Shown here one piece after another: positions 45,179-57,140 of a stretch of DNA of 60,560 bases (positions are counted from its first letter, which is position 1; every line of letters begins with the position of its first letter). Made by a program: the position numbers and the translations under genes. The stretch is from Porphyromonadaceae bacterium UBA4702. Its GTDB lineage: Bacteria; Bacteroidota; Bacteroidia; Bacteroidales; Muribaculaceae. The DNA is taken from assembly GCA_002404675.1 (NCBI GenBank), contig DHKE01000086.1, positions 4,974-65,533 of the forward strand. Direction: 5' to 3'. Below the pieces are notes generated by a model. That model saw only the letters and a program-made list of their open reading frames with translations. It made no database searches and had not been told where the DNA came from.

Positions 45179-45784
45179 TCAGGACAAACGGTTCTTAGAC
45201 ACGGGTTGTTCCGGAACGTGACGAATGTTGTATATCTTGGAGTTCCAAGGGCTGTATGCCCTTTTCATGCGGCGTAGCGTGAGTATGGTGCGTTCCATAT
45301 CATGCCCCTTGCCGTCGAGATGCTCTGCAAGGGCCAGAGAGATTGCGGCAATGACTTCTCCTGAGTCGGGGCTGTTGGCATTGCAGTTTTCACCCGCAGC
45401 GGCTGCGCCTGTAGCTTCAATTTTTTTCTTGGTCAGCAGTTTTGCGGAAATCTTGCCGAAAATCCCGAACAGAATGCTGAGAACAGCAAGGGCAAGAACG
45501 ACAATGACCATGGCTATGACGGTGATGCCGCCGCCGAAACTGTCATTCTTTTGCGCATATTCCTTTTTCTCCTGCTGCGTCATGCCTTTGCGCGGCTGCA
45601 CTTCAGGCGCGGACTGCACTTCTTTGCTTGCTTCCCCACTGACATTGGCGGTCACGGTCTGTTCGGTACGGACTGCTTCTGTGCCAGCATCTTGGGTCGG
45701 CATAATAGCAAAAGCCGACGGGGAGAAAATCCCCGTCAGCATTATCATGCCGACAACCGAAGTTCTTAAAACTTTGCTTGTCAT
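45179..45784 (-). CDS. mmdD: OadG-like small membrane subunit (gamma/delta chain)
   Basis: This 201-residue protein corresponds to the small subunit that assembles the decarboxylase on the membrane. It has an apparent signal segment (VVGMIMLTGIFSPSAFA), an Ala/Glu/Gln-rich stretch, one main membrane helix (TVIAMVIVVLALAVLSILFGIF) as in OadG, and a C-terminal cytoplasmic part containing EVIAAISLALAEHL. OadG-type proteins are poorly conserved, so identification rests on position between mmdA and mmdC and on topology. The symbol is by analogy with Veillonella. Confidence 0.78.
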   Translation of the reverse strand: MTSKVLRTSVVGMIMLTGIFSPSAFAIMPTQDAGTEAVRTEQTVTANVSGEASKEVQSAPEVQPRKGMTQQEKKEYAQKNDSFGGGITVIAMVIVVLALAVLSILFGIFGKISAKLLTKKKIEATGAAAAGENCNANSPDSGEVIAAISLALAEHLDGKGHDMERTILTLRRMKRAYSPWNSKIYNIRHVPEQPVSKNRLS

Positions 45785-45795
45785 TGTGTTTTTGT

Positions 45796-47349
45796 TTACA
45801 GAGGTATGTTGCCGTGCTTCTTTGCCGGGTTCGTCTGCTTCTTGGTAGCGAGCATCTGAAGGGCGCGGATAACGCGGAAACGGGTATTGCGCGGCTCGAT
45901 GACATCATCGATATAGCCGTACTTGGCTGCGTTGTAGGGGTTGGCAAACAGGTTGCGGTATTCCTCTTCCTTCTCCTTGATGTATGCCTTGGGGTCTTCC
46001 TGGTTCTTGGCTTCCTTGGCATAGAGCACGCCTACTGCGCCCTCGGCGCCCATAACTGCGATTTCGGCAGTGGGCCAAGCGTAGTTCATGTCGCCGCGCA
46101 GCTGCTTGCAGCTCATCACGATGTGGGAACCGCCGTAGCTCTTGCGCAGTGTCACAGTCACCTTGGGTACAGTTGCCTCGCCGTAAGCGTAGAGCAGTTT
46201 TGCGCCGTGGAGGATGACTGCGTTGTATTCCTGTCCTGTTCCGGGGAGGAAGCCGGGGACATCGACGAGTGTCACCAAGGGGATGTTGAAGCAGTCGCAG
46301 AAACGCACGAAGCGGGCTGCCTTGCGCGAAGCGTTGCAGTCGAGCACACCTGCGAGCACCTTGGGCTGGTTGGCAACTACGCCGACAGACTGCCCGTTCA
46401 TGCGGGCGAAGCCGATGATGATGTTCTTGGCATAGTCCTTCTGTACTTCGAGGAACTCGCCGTTATCGACGATTGCGCCGATAACCTCATACATATCGTA
46501 TGAACGCTTGGGATTGTCAGGAACGATGTCGTTGAGCTTGTCCTCGAGGCGGTCGATGGGGTCTGTGCAGTTTACCAGCGGTGTCTCCTCCATGTTGTTC
46601 TGCGGCATGAAGCTGATGAGCTTGCGGATGAGCTGGAGTGCTTCTTCACCGTCCTCTGTGGCGAAGTGTGTCACGCCGCTCTTGGTAGCGTGTACGGATG
46701 CACCGCCGAGCTGCTCCTGGGTAACGTCTTCGCCAGTAACGGTCTTGACCACTGTCGGGCCTGTGAGGAACATGTAGGAGATGCCTTTGGTCATGATGGT
46801 GAAGTCAGTCAGTGCGGGGCTGTACACTGCGCCGCCGGCACATGGCCCGAGGATAGCGGAAATCTGGGGAACAACACCGGATGCGAGGATGTTGCGTTTG
46901 AAGATTTCAGAGTAGCCTGCGAGTGCGTTGATACCCTCCTGGATACGTGCGCCGCCTGAGTCGTTCAGGCCGATGATAGGTGCGCCCATCTTCATTGCGA
47001 GGTCCATGACCTTGCAGATCTTCTCTGCCATAGTCTCGGAGAGCGAGCCGCCGAACACTGTGAAGTCCTGTGCGAACACGTATACGAGACGTCCCTCGAT
47101 AGTACCGTAACCGGTCACGACGCCGTCGCCGAGGATGTGTTTCTTGTCCTGTCCGAAGTTGGTGCAACGGTGAGTTACAAACATATCGAGTTCCTCGAAG
47201 CTGTCCTTGTCGAGGAGCTGGTCGATGCGCTCACGAGCGGTGTATTTGCCGCGAGCGTGCTGCTTTTCGATAGCCTTCTCACCGCCGCCGAGGCGTGCTT
47301 CGGCGCGTTTGTCGATGAGTTCCTGTATTTTTTCCTGTGATTTGCCCAT
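45796..47349 (-). CDS. mmdA: Methylmalonyl-CoA decarboxylase alpha subunit (carboxyltransferase)
   Basis: The subunit transfers CO2 from (S)-methylmalonyl-CoA to biotin, giving propionyl-CoA. The 517-residue protein has the two crotonase-fold halves of acyl-CoA carboxyltransferases: [36 protein letters not shown] and [16 protein letters not shown] in the first, and [36 protein letters not shown] and [11 protein letters not shown] in the second. The related propionyl-CoA carboxylase beta chain is nearly identical in sequence, but the presence of mmdB/C favours a decarboxylase. It lies 30 bases downstream of mce. Confidence 0.95.
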   Translation of the reverse strand: MGKSQEKIQELIDKRAEARLGGGEKAIEKQHARGKYTARERIDQLLDKDSFEELDMFVTHRCTNFGQDKKHILGDGVVTGYGTIEGRLVYVFAQDFTVFGGSLSETMAEKICKVMDLAMKMGAPIIGLNDSGGARIQEGINALAGYSEIFKRNILASGVVPQISAILGPCAGGAVYSPALTDFTIMTKGISYMFLTGPTVVKTVTGEDVTQEQLGGASVHATKSGVTHFATEDGEEALQLIRKLISFMPQNNMEETPLVNCTDPIDRLEDKLNDIVPDNPKRSYDMYEVIGAIVDNGEFLEVQKDYAKNIIIGFARMNGQSVGVVANQPKVLAGVLDCNASRKAARFVRFCDCFNIPLVTLVDVPGFLPGTGQEYNAVILHGAKLLYAYGEATVPKVTVTLRKSYGGSHIVMSCKQLRGDMNYAWPTAEIAVMGAEGAVGVLYAKEAKNQEDPKAYIKEKEEEYRNLFANPYNAAKYGYIDDVIEPRNTRFRVIRALQMLATKKQTNPAKKHGNIPL

Positions 47350-47379
47350 TTTATATAGGTTGTTTATTGATTTCGATGA

Positions 47380-47802
47380 TTATTTCTTGGATGGGTCTTC
47401 GCAGAGCTCTGTGAGGACAGCCTCGGTGCATTTCGGGTGGAGGAATGCAATCTGCAGGCCATCAGCACCCTGGCGCGGAGCCTTGTCAATCAGGCGGATG
47501 CCTTTCTCCTCGCACTCTGCGAGAGCGTTTGCAACGCCCGATTCGACGGCAAATGCCATGTGGTGCATACCGCCCTTGCCGCCGTTCTTCTCGATGAATT
47601 TGGCGATTGTGCTTTCAGGGCAAGTCGGCTCGAGCAGCTCGATTTTGGTGTCACCGACCTTGAAGAAAGCGGTTGTCACTTTCTGGTCTTCCACTACTTC
47701 AGTCTTGTAGCACTTGAAGCCAAGCACTTCTTCGTAGTACTTGATCGCCTCTTTCAGATTGGGAACGGCGATGCCAATGTGTTCGATATGTGAGATTTCC
47801 AT
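47380..47802 (-). CDS. mce: Methylmalonyl-CoA epimerase
   Basis: The enzyme interconverts (R)- and (S)-methylmalonyl-CoA, feeding the decarboxylase with the correct epimer. The 140-residue vicinal-oxygen-chelate fold has the metal ligands in HIEHIGIAVP, the EELLEPT-like KIELLEPT and GMHHMAFAV segments, and the IAFLHPKCTEAVLTEL tail. It is first in the operon and has the clearest promoter of the window 68 bases upstream. Confidence 0.95.
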   Translation of the reverse strand: MEISHIEHIGIAVPNLKEAIKYYEEVLGFKCYKTEVVEDQKVTTAFFKVGDTKIELLEPTCPESTIAKFIEKNGGKGGMHHMAFAVESGVANALAECEEKGIRLIDKAPRQGADGLQIAFLHPKCTEAVLTELCEDPSKK

Positions 47803-47869
47803 ACCTATGAATGATTTATGGTTATAAGTTCGTTGTCTGTTGTCCCGGAGGTCACTCCAAAACTCCGTG

Positions 47870-47900
47870 CAAAAATAGCGATTTTCCCCCGATTGGTCAA
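47870..47900 (-). promoter_or_regulatory. Promoter of the mce-mmd operon
   Basis: The minus strand has -7 TATTTTTG (47870-47877, exact TAnnTTTG) and a -33 TTG within TTTTGAC, separated by 20 bases. Both elements match the Bacteroidota consensus. The leader would be about 60 bases. The rest of the 228-base gap up to lpxD holds no gene. Confidence 0.7.
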
Positions 47901-48030
47901 AACATTAACCTTTTTAAGTTGGGAAACTGCCGTAAAACCTCGCTGGCATGATTGAAAGTGCAGTTTGTGGGGAAATTATAGTGCGAGATTGTGGAAAAAT
48001 TGCGATATTTGCGGAAAAATTTCGTGACCG

Positions 48031-49029
48031 ATGGAAATAACAGCACAAGAATTGGCATCGCTGGTAGGCGGGACCGTTGACGGTGACGCGACTGCCAGGA
48101 TTTCCAATTTTGCCAAAATAGAAGAAGCCTTGCCAGGTTGCATCACTTTCCTGGCCAACCCCAAATATGAGCATTTCATATACACCACACGCGCTACGGC
48201 AGTGCTTGTAAGCAAGGATTTCAAGCCGTCGCATCCGGTGGATGCCACCATGATACGCGTCAATGACCCGTATGCCACGCTTGCGGCAATGCTGCGGCAC
48301 ATAGAGTCGATGCGCCCGATGCCTTCCGGCATCGAACAGCCGGCGCACATTTCTGCCGGAGTTGTTGTCCCAGCCGGGTGCTACATAGGTGCTTTCGCAT
48401 ATATCGGCAAGGGTGTGCGTCTTGGCAAGAATGTCAAGATATATCCGCAGTCGTACATAGGTGACGGAGTGACAATTGGCGACGACACGGTGATACGCGC
48501 CGGTGTCCGCATCTATGAGGGGTGCGAGATCGGCTGCCGCTGCATCGTCCACTCAGGCGCAGTCATCGGCGCAGACGGCTTCGGCTTCGCTCCGACGGAG
48601 CATGGCTACGACAAGCTGCCGCAGACGGGCGGCGTGATAATTGCTGATGATGTGGAGGTAGGCGCAAATACGACCATCGACCGCGCAACATTCGGCAATA
48701 CCCGCATCGGACGCGGAACAAAGCTCGACAATCTGGTGCAGGTGGCTCACAATGTGGAGTTGGGCGAGAACAACGTCATGGCGGCTCAGGTGGGTGTAGC
48801 CGGGTCTACCAAAATCGGCTCTTGGAACCGTGTGGGTGGCCAGGTGGGATTTGCCGGCCATATCACCATTGGCAATAACAACGAAATCGGCGCACAGTCG
48901 GGCATCCCCAACAATGTCGGCGACAATGCCCGCATCATAGGCTATCCGGCAATTGACGCACGTCAGTTTGCCAAAAACCAAGTGTACATCAAGAAGCTCG
49001 CAGAGCTGTTCAACAATAAAACCAAATAA
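48031..49029 (+). CDS. lpxD: UDP-3-O-(3-hydroxyacyl)glucosamine N-acyltransferase
   Basis: LpxD adds the second 3-hydroxyacyl chain, from acyl-ACP, to UDP-GlcN in lipid A synthesis. The 332-residue protein has the N-terminal uridine-binding domain ([19 protein letters not shown]) and a left-handed beta helix of hexapeptide repeats ([27 protein letters not shown]). The conserved catalytic-region His lies in [23 protein letters not shown] and the C-terminal helical cap follows. It heads the lpxD-lpxC/fabZ-lpxA operon; only a weak promoter is visible upstream. Confidence 0.96.
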   Translation: MEITAQELASLVGGTVDGDATARISNFAKIEEALPGCITFLANPKYEHFIYTTRATAVLVSKDFKPSHPVDATMIRVNDPYATLAAMLRHIESMRPMPSGIEQPAHISAGVVVPAGCYIGAFAYIGKGVRLGKNVKIYPQSYIGDGVTIGDDTVIRAGVRIYEGCEIGCRCIVHSGAVIGADGFGFAPTEHGYDKLPQTGGVIIADDVEVGANTTIDRATFGNTRIGRGTKLDNLVQVAHNVELGENNVMAAQVGVAGSTKIGSWNRVGGQVGFAGHITIGNNNEIGAQSGIPNNVGDNARIIGYPAIDARQFAKNQVYIKKLAELFNNKTK

Positions 49030-49055
49030 GAACCAAGCAAACCGATATACAAGAC

Positions 49056-50438
49056 ATGAACCAGTTGACTCTCAAAGCACCTTTCACCGTAAAGGGCAAA
49101 GGACTTCATTCGGGACTTGAAATAACAGCAGTTTTCCAGCCCGCACGTGCCAATCATGGCTATAAGTTCCGCCGCATCGACCTCGAGGACACCCCGGTAA
49201 TTGACGCTGTAGCAGAGAATGTGGTGGAAACCACTCGCGGCACTGTATTGGGCAAAAAGAATGTAATCGTAAGCACGGTGGAGCACGCCCTCGCCGCGCT
49301 GTACGCTTCTGGCATCGACAACTGCCTCATTGACGTTGACGGCCCTGAACTCCCGATACTCGATGGCAGCGCAATACAGTATATCGACAACATCGAGGCT
49401 GTCGGCACTGAAGAGCTGAATGTAGAAAAGGACTACTATATTATTAAGGAGAAAACCTGTGTGCGCGACGAGGAGACCGGTTCGATGCTCACCATGTACC
49501 CAGACGACAATTTCAGCGTTGAGGTTATGGTGGAATACAACTCGGCTGTGCTGCCCAACCAGTTCGCGATACTCGACGACCTGGGCGACTTCAAGCAGGA
49601 AGTGGCAAGCGCACGCACATTCGTGTTTGTCAAGGAAATAGAAGCTCTCATGAACCATGGTCTCATCAAGGGCGGCGACCTCGACAACGCTATCGTGATA
49701 TATGACCAGAAGGCGGAGCAGGAAACCATCGACCGCATCTGCGACATGGTGAATATGCCGCACATGACCCTCAACGAACTGGGCTACATCAATCCGAAGC
49801 CCCTGAAATGGGACAACGAGCCGGCTCGCCACAAGCTGGTTGACGTGATAGGCGACCTCGCATTGATAGGCCGTCCGCTGAAGGGCCGCGTGGTATCGAT
49901 ACGTCCGGGACACACCATCAATAACAAGTTTACCCGTATGCTCCGCAAGGAGGTCAAGCACACGGAGATACAAGCTCCGGTCTATAACCCCAACATTGAG
50001 CCGATAATCGACATCAACGGAATACGCAAACTCCTTCCCCACCGCTATCCTTTCCTGCTCATTGACAAGGTAATCAAGATAGACCGCAAGCACTGCGTCG
50101 CTGTCAAGAATGTCACCACAAACGAGCCGTTCTTTGTGGGCCACTTCCCCCAAGAGCCGGTAATGCCGGGCGTGCTTCAGGTAGAGGCAATGGCACAAGC
50201 CGCCGGCGTGCTCGTGCTCAACTATCTCGAAGAACCCGAACGCTACTCCACATACTTTCTCAAGATTGACAACGTGAAGTTCCGCCAGAAGGTCGTGCCG
50301 GGCAACACGCTGCTGCTCAACGTCAGCCTCATGACGGAAATCCGTCGCGGATGCGCCATTGTCAAGGGCTATGCGTTTGTAGGAGAGAAAATTGTGTGCG
50401 AGGCAGAGTTCATGGCTCAGATAATCAAAAACAAATAA
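49056..50438 (+). CDS. lpxC: Bifunctional LpxC deacetylase / FabZ dehydratase
   Basis: This fusion protein of 460 residues combines the zinc deacetylase LpxC, which removes acetate from UDP-3-O-acyl-GlcNAc (committed step of lipid A), with the 3-hydroxyacyl-ACP dehydratase FabZ. LpxC landmarks in residues 1-305 are TVEHALAALYASGIDNCLIDVDGPELPI with the first Zn-His, and ARHKLVDVIGDLALIGRPLKG with further ligands. FabZ landmarks in the last 150 residues are LLPHRYPFLLIDKV, HFPQEPVMPGVLQVEAMAQAAG and KFRQKVVPGN. Such fusions are characteristic of Bacteroidota and Chlamydiae-like lineages. It lies 26 bases after lpxD. Confidence 0.96.
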   Translation: MNQLTLKAPFTVKGKGLHSGLEITAVFQPARANHGYKFRRIDLEDTPVIDAVAENVVETTRGTVLGKKNVIVSTVEHALAALYASGIDNCLIDVDGPELPILDGSAIQYIDNIEAVGTEELNVEKDYYIIKEKTCVRDEETGSMLTMYPDDNFSVEVMVEYNSAVLPNQFAILDDLGDFKQEVASARTFVFVKEIEALMNHGLIKGGDLDNAIVIYDQKAEQETIDRICDMVNMPHMTLNELGYINPKPLKWDNEPARHKLVDVIGDLALIGRPLKGRVVSIRPGHTINNKFTRMLRKEVKHTEIQAPVYNPNIEPIIDINGIRKLLPHRYPFLLIDKVIKIDRKHCVAVKNVTTNEPFFVGHFPQEPVMPGVLQVEAMAQAAGVLVLNYLEEPERYSTYFLKIDNVKFRQKVVPGNTLLLNVSLMTEIRRGCAIVKGYAFVGEKIVCEAEFMAQIIKNK

Positions 50439-50462
50439 TCCTCTTTTTACCGACCTGCATAT

Positions 50463-51242
50463 ATGATAAGCAAATACACAGACATTTCCCCCGAAGCGCA
50501 TATCGGCAACAACGTGCAGATAGACAGCTTCACCCGCATACACGAGGATGTGGAAATCGGGGACAACTGCATCATCCACAGCAACGTGACCATATTCCCC
50601 GGCGCACGCATCGGCAGCGGCGTGACCATATTCCCCGGCGCTGTCGTAGCGGGCATACCGCAAGACCTGAAGTTCCGAGGCGAGAAGACATACGCATACG
50701 TCGGCGACGGCACGGTCCTGCACGAGTGTGTCACAGTCAACCGTGGCACGGCATCCAAGGGAAAGACTGTCGTGGGCAAGAACTGCCTCATAATGGCGTA
50801 CTGCCACATCGCCCATGACTGCGTGCTTGGCGACCGCGTGATAATGTCAAACGCCTCGCAGATTGCCGGCGAGGTGCGTATCGACGACGCAGCCGTAATA
50901 GGCGGCGGAAGCCTTATCCACCAGTTCTGCCACATTGGCAAGAACATAATGCTGCAAGGAGGCGCGTTGGTCAACAAGGACATACCGCCGTATGTCAAGG
51001 CTGCCCGCGAGCCGATTTCATACGTTGGACTTAACACGATAGGCATGCACCGCAACGGTTTCTCTGAGGAGGATATAGCCACGATTGCCGAAGTATACCG
51101 CATCATCTATCTCAGCGACCTGAATGTGTCAAACGCCGTGAAACTGGCCATGGAGACACTGCCGCAGACAAGCTTGCGCGACGAGATAATAGATTTCATC
51201 AACAACTCGCAGCGCGGCATCATACGCTCCGCCATAGGATGA
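50463..51242 (+). CDS. lpxA: UDP-N-acetylglucosamine acyltransferase
   Basis: LpxA performs the first acylation in lipid A synthesis, moving a 3-hydroxyacyl group from ACP to UDP-GlcNAc. The 259-residue protein has hexapeptide repeats from residue 1 (AHIGNNVQIDSFTRIHEDVEIGDNCIIHSN). The catalytic His lies in NCLIMAYCHIAHDCVLGDRVIMSNASQIAG, and the C-terminal helical domain begins at YVGLNTIGMHRNGFSEEDI. It starts 24 bases after lpxC/fabZ and ends the operon; a strong hairpin follows. Confidence 0.96.
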   Translation: MISKYTDISPEAHIGNNVQIDSFTRIHEDVEIGDNCIIHSNVTIFPGARIGSGVTIFPGAVVAGIPQDLKFRGEKTYAYVGDGTVLHECVTVNRGTASKGKTVVGKNCLIMAYCHIAHDCVLGDRVIMSNASQIAGEVRIDDAAVIGGGSLIHQFCHIGKNIMLQGGALVNKDIPPYVKAAREPISYVGLNTIGMHRNGFSEEDIATIAEVYRIIYLSDLNVSNAVKLAMETLPQTSLRDEIIDFINNSQRGIIRSAIG

Positions 51243-51262
51243 CGCTCCGCAGAACGACATGC

Positions 51263-51297
51263 GACAGAGGGATGCTTGTACAAGCACTCCCTCTGTC
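51263..51297 (+). terminator. Terminator after lpxA
   Basis: GACAGAGGGA pairs with TCCCTCTGTC (10 bp) and, with one bulged C, TGCTTG with CAAGCA (6 bp), leaving a 2-base apical TA that must open slightly. It begins 20 bases after the lpxA stop. The following sequence is AT-rich but has no long T-run. Confidence 0.62.
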
Positions 51298-51422
51298 TAC
51301 ATAAAGCGTCTTGCACGCCCTTTATGCAGCTTGTCCGTATGCAGGATTAACATAGGGCAAATAACACTGCCGGGGCAAGACTTTTTATATGTGTACACTG
51401 CGCATCATCTCAGTTTTTATAT

Positions 51423-51430
51423 TACCTTTG
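51423..51430 (+). promoter_or_regulatory. Candidate -7 element of the hut operon
   Basis: TACCTTTG is an exact TAnnTTTG match 48 bases before the hutU start. Poly-T stretches lie just upstream but no consensus -33 is clear, suggesting an activator may be needed. Confidence 0.55.
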
Positions 51431-51478
51431 CAATAAAATCATACGGTCTACCCGACCTACAACAAACATATAACTACC

Positions 51479-53476
<1,998 letters not shown>

Positions 53477-53501
53477 TCCTACATATCAAATTCAGCACGA
53501 T

Positions 53502-54752
53502 ATGCAGAACATGATAATCAAACACGCGACTGTCGTCACCCCGAAGGGCAGCAAGGCTCTGAAGGGCAAGGATATGGGCAAGGTCACAGTCATTGAGGAC
53601 GGATGCGTTGTCGCCGCCGATGGTAAGATAGCATACGTCGGCACGACTGCAGGTTGCCCTGTCGCTGACACTGCCAGCTACAACGTAATCGATGCCAGCG
53701 GCAAAGTATTGCTCCCTGGTTTTGTGGACTCGCATACCCACCTCGTGTTCGGCGGCTTCCGTCCTGACGAGTTCGAGTGGCGCATGAACGGCGAGAGCTA
53801 CATGTCTATCATGCAGCGCGGAGGCGGCATACAGTCAACTGTTAACGCTACTCGCGACACCGATGCCGCTACACTCGAGGAGAACGCGCAGTGGTTCATC
53901 AACCGCATGAGCCGCATGGGTGTCACCACCGTCGAGGCCAAAAGCGGCTACGGGCTCAATGTTGAGACAGAGGAGAAACAGCTCGATGTGATAAACCGTC
54001 TGGCCAGCAAGCCCGGGCAGTGCCTCAATGTAGTGCCGACATTCCTCGGTGCGCATGCAGTCCCCAAGGAGTACAAAGGCCGCACTGCCGAATACGTTGA
54101 CCTGATAATCCGCGAGATGCTGCCGCGTTTCAAGGACAAGGCTCGCAACTGTGACATATTCTGCGAGAAGAACGTGTTTGAGATTGAGGATTCTCGCCGC
54201 CTGTTGCTCGCTGCTCGCGAAATGGGATATGACATCAAGCTGCATGCCGACGAAATCGTCACCCTCGGCGGCGCTGAACTGTCAGCAGAGCTGGGTGCGC
54301 TTTCAGCGGATCACCTGCTCCACGTTTCCGACCAGGGTGTCGCCAGCATGGCTCGTGCTGGTGTCGTGGCCACCCTCTTGCCGCTGACTGCGTTCACTCT
54401 TCGCGAGCCTTATGCTCCGGCACGCAAATTCATCGACGCTGACGGTGCAGTCGCCCTCGCGACAGACCTTAACCCCGGCTCTTGCCTGTCCGGCTCGATA
54501 CCGTTGACCATCGCGCTTGCTCGCATATACATGAATATGTCGATTGAGGAAATCATCACTGCGCTGACACTTAACGGCGCGGCTGCTGTCGGTATGGCGG
54601 ACACAATCGGCTCTATCGAAGAGGGCAAGGCTGCCGACATGGTGATGCTGCATTTCGACAACTACCGTATGCTGCCCTACTATGTCGGCATGAACTGCGT
54701 GGCGACGACTATCCACAATGGGCGTGTCGTAGCTGAAAACGACAAACAGTAA
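53502..54752 (+). CDS. hutI: Imidazolonepropionase
   Basis: HutI hydrolyses imidazolone propionate to N-formimino-L-glutamate. The 416-residue amidohydrolase has the metal ligands in VDSHTHLVFGGFRPDEF, the substrate-binding YGLNVETEEKQL region and the later VKLHADE-type motif IKLHADEIVTLGGAELSAEL. The C-terminal ATDLNPGSCLSGSIPLTIALA contains the conserved Asp. I chose the ATG at 53502; ATG at 53511 is an alternative, while the frame extends further back only within hutU. Confidence 0.95.
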   Translation: MQNMIIKHATVVTPKGSKALKGKDMGKVTVIEDGCVVAADGKIAYVGTTAGCPVADTASYNVIDASGKVLLPGFVDSHTHLVFGGFRPDEFEWRMNGESYMSIMQRGGGIQSTVNATRDTDAATLEENAQWFINRMSRMGVTTVEAKSGYGLNVETEEKQLDVINRLASKPGQCLNVVPTFLGAHAVPKEYKGRTAEYVDLIIREMLPRFKDKARNCDIFCEKNVFEIEDSRRLLLAAREMGYDIKLHADEIVTLGGAELSAELGALSADHLLHVSDQGVASMARAGVVATLLPLTAFTLREPYAPARKFIDADGAVALATDLNPGSCLSGSIPLTIALARIYMNMSIEEIITALTLNGAAAVGMADTIGSIEEGKAADMVMLHFDNYRMLPYYVGMNCVATTIHNGRVVAENDKQ

Positions 54753-54779
54753 CATAACAGAAATTTCAACTCTCAAATT

Positions 54780-56300
54780 ATGATCAAGAACGGAACATAC
54801 GAGATTGGCTCAAGCCAACTGACATACGACCTGATCGAGCGCATACTGCGTGAAAACGTCAAGCTGACGCTCGGCCAGTCCGCTATCGAGAAAATCAAGC
54901 ATTGCCGCGAATACCTCGACCGCAAGACTGATGAAAACGGAGCTCCCATATACGGTGTGACTACCGGTTTCGGCTCGCTGTGCAACAAGCACATATCTCG
55001 AGAAGAACTCTCCACTCTTCAGGAGAACCTCGTCAAGAGCCACTCTTGCAGCGTCGGCACACCGGTTGACAGCGTTGTGGTTAAGCTCATGCTCATGCTC
55101 AAGGCACACGCCCTCTCCATGGGCTTCAGCGGCGTGCAGGTCGAGACGGTACAGCGCATACTCGACTTCTACAACAACGATATACTCCCGGTAGTATATG
55201 ACCGTGGTTCGCTCGGAGCATCTGGCGACCTTGCACCTCTCGCCAACCTGTTCCTTCCGCTTATCGGCGAGGGATATGTGATGTACAAAGGCAAGAAAAT
55301 CAGCGGCAAGGAGGCTCTCAACATTTTCGGCTGGAATCCTATCAAGCTGAAATCAAAGGAAGGCCTCGCCCTGCTCAACGGCACTCAGTTCATGAGTTCA
55401 AACGGCATCAAGGCTCTCATAGACGGCTGGCACCTGGTGAACTGCTTCGACCTGTTCGGTGCAATTTCGCTCGAGGCTTTCGATGGCCGCATCGAACCGT
55501 TCTGGAAACAGATACAGCAGGTGCGCCCGCATCGCGGACAGATCGAGACAGGCCGGGTGTTCCGCGCTCTGCTCAAGGGCAGCGAAATCATTGCCCGCGA
55601 GAAGAAGCATGTGCAAGACCCATACTCGTTCCGCTGCATGCCGCAGGTACACGGCGCAGTGAAGGATGCAATGTGGCATGTCACCGAAGTGCTCCACACT
55701 GAAATCAACTCTGTGACTGACAACCCTACGGTATTCCCTGACGAAGACCTCGTAATCTCCGGCGGCAACTTCCACGGCGAACCCATTGCGCTGATATTCG
55801 ACTATATGGGCGTGGCTCTCCACGAACTCGGCAACATCTCCGAGCGTCGTGTGGCACAGCTCATCCTCGGTCTGCGCGAGTTGCCTGAGTTCCTGGTGGC
55901 AAAGCCCGGTTTGAACTCCGGCTTCATGATACCGCAGTACGCTGCCGCATCCATGGTCAGCCAGAACAAGATGTACGCTTGGCCTGCTTCATGTGACTCC
56001 ATAGTCAGTTCAAACGGTCAGGAAGACCTCGTGTCGATGGGTGCAAATGCCGCTACCAAACTTCACAAGATCATCTCTAACTTGAAGTACATCGCGGCTA
56101 TCGAACTCATGAACGCAGCTCAGGCTCTCGAGTTCCGCCGCCCGCTGAAGTCATCGCCCTACATCGAAACGGTGATGGCTGAATACCGCAAGACTGTTCC
56201 CTTCGTGGAGGACGACGTTGTGATGACCGACTACATAGAGGCTACAATGAAGTTCCTCGACTCATTCGACATCAGCATCCCCGCATCTGACGAGGATTAA
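54780..56300 (+). CDS. hutH: Histidine ammonia-lyase
   Basis: HutH releases ammonia from histidine to give urocanate, the entry step of the pathway, in the cytoplasm. The 506-residue protein has the Ala-Ser-Gly triad in GSLGASGDLAPLANLFLP that forms the MIO electrophile. Supporting motifs are YGVTTGFGSLCN near residue 60, VTDNPTVFPDEDLVISGGNFHGEP and SNGQEDLVSMGANAA. It lies 27 bases after hutI and is followed by a strong terminator, so the operon ends here without ftcD, fchA or hutG. Confidence 0.96.
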   Translation: MIKNGTYEIGSSQLTYDLIERILRENVKLTLGQSAIEKIKHCREYLDRKTDENGAPIYGVTTGFGSLCNKHISREELSTLQENLVKSHSCSVGTPVDSVVVKLMLMLKAHALSMGFSGVQVETVQRILDFYNNDILPVVYDRGSLGASGDLAPLANLFLPLIGEGYVMYKGKKISGKEALNIFGWNPIKLKSKEGLALLNGTQFMSSNGIKALIDGWHLVNCFDLFGAISLEAFDGRIEPFWKQIQQVRPHRGQIETGRVFRALLKGSEIIAREKKHVQDPYSFRCMPQVHGAVKDAMWHVTEVLHTEINSVTDNPTVFPDEDLVISGGNFHGEPIALIFDYMGVALHELGNISERRVAQLILGLRELPEFLVAKPGLNSGFMIPQYAAASMVSQNKMYAWPASCDSIVSSNGQEDLVSMGANAATKLHKIISNLKYIAAIELMNAAQALEFRRPLKSSPYIETVMAEYRKTVPFVEDDVVMTDYIEATMKFLDSFDISIPASDED

Positions 56301-56318
56301 TGACACATAAACAACCAT

Positions 56319-56355
56319 GGGAGGGTTTGCCGCAACCGGCATTCCCTCCCCTTTT
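56319..56355 (+). terminator. Rho-independent terminator of the hut operon
   Basis: GGGAGGG (56319-56325) pairs with CCCTCCC (56344-56350), with an inner TGCCG/CGGCA stem and CAAC loop, followed by CTTTT and then an AT-rich run. It starts 18 bases after hutH and overlaps nothing coding. The nitroreductase starts 13 bases after its end. Confidence 0.8.
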
Positions 56356-56368
56356 CATTTCACCTTTT

Positions 56369-57130
56369 ATGTATACGTTAGAGCAACTGAAGTCGCGCCA
56401 TTCCGTGCGCTCATACACTGACGAGCCGCTTTCCGGCAATGAGGCCAATGCATTACGCGCTGCAATATCTGAAATCAACTCATACCTTCCAGGGACTCGC
56501 TTCCAACTTGTCACCGGCGACGACACTCCGTTTCGCGGTCGTTTCGGCAGCTACGGCATATTCCGCAATGTCCGAAACTACATTGCAGCTGTCATGGATA
56601 CTGCTGTCGTCAACGCATTGGAGACAGCCGGCTATGCAGGGCAAAAAGTCGTAATGGCAGCAACAGTGCATGGCCTTGGCACATGCTTTATTGGCGGCAC
56701 ATTCTCAGTGCAGAACTTACCCATACAGACTCGTGCCGGTGAAAAGCCAGTATTCATCATCGCTGTCGGACACTCGTCTGATGCCAACGGCAAACGGTTG
56801 GGAGACAAGTTGATACGTTCGTTTTCGCATCGCCGCAAGATGACCGCAGTCGATTTTTTCGATACCGCCAAGTCGGGTATGTCATTTGAGGAAGCGACAA
56901 AGGCGTGTCCGCAACTGGCGGCAGGTCTCGAAGCCATAGCGTGCGCCCCGTCCGCCATGAACAAACGCCCTGTCCGCATCCGTGTTGACGCAGACGGGAC
57001 ATATCATGCGTTCGTTCCCAATATGTCCGGCTTCACGCCGGTTGACCTCGGCATCGCCAAATTCAACTTCGAGCAGGTTGTACCCGGCGAGTGGGAACGC
57101 GGCAACGACGCGCCGTTCCTCACTTTCTGA
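56369..57130 (+). CDS. Nitroreductase family flavoprotein
   Basis: This 253-residue protein belongs to the FMN-dependent nitroreductase fold, which reduces nitro compounds or quinones with NAD(P)H. It opens MYTLEQLKSRHSVRSYTDEPL, the usual FMN-binding RHSVR signature, and shows GQKVVMAATVHGLGTCFIGGTF and VGHSSDANGKR. The C-terminal half is longer than in minimal nitroreductases, as in a subgroup with a second related domain. I chose the ATG at 56369; an earlier in-frame opening from 56300 contains the hut terminator and is not used. Substrate unknown. Confidence 0.88.
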   Translation: MYTLEQLKSRHSVRSYTDEPLSGNEANALRAAISEINSYLPGTRFQLVTGDDTPFRGRFGSYGIFRNVRNYIAAVMDTAVVNALETAGYAGQKVVMAATVHGLGTCFIGGTFSVQNLPIQTRAGEKPVFIIAVGHSSDANGKRLGDKLIRSFSHRRKMTAVDFFDTAKSGMSFEEATKACPQLAAGLEAIACAPSAMNKRPVRIRVDADGTYHAFVPNMSGFTPVDLGIAKFNFEQVVPGEWERGNDAPFLTF

Positions 57131-57140
57131 CTTGCATGCT

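Noticed and set aside
48963..50816. 617-codon open frame on the minus strand across lpxC/fabZ and lpxA
   Set aside because: It is antisense to two certain lpx genes. Long antisense openings are expected from G/C-ending codon use; its translation is full of Val, His, Tyr and Cys runs with no family pattern.
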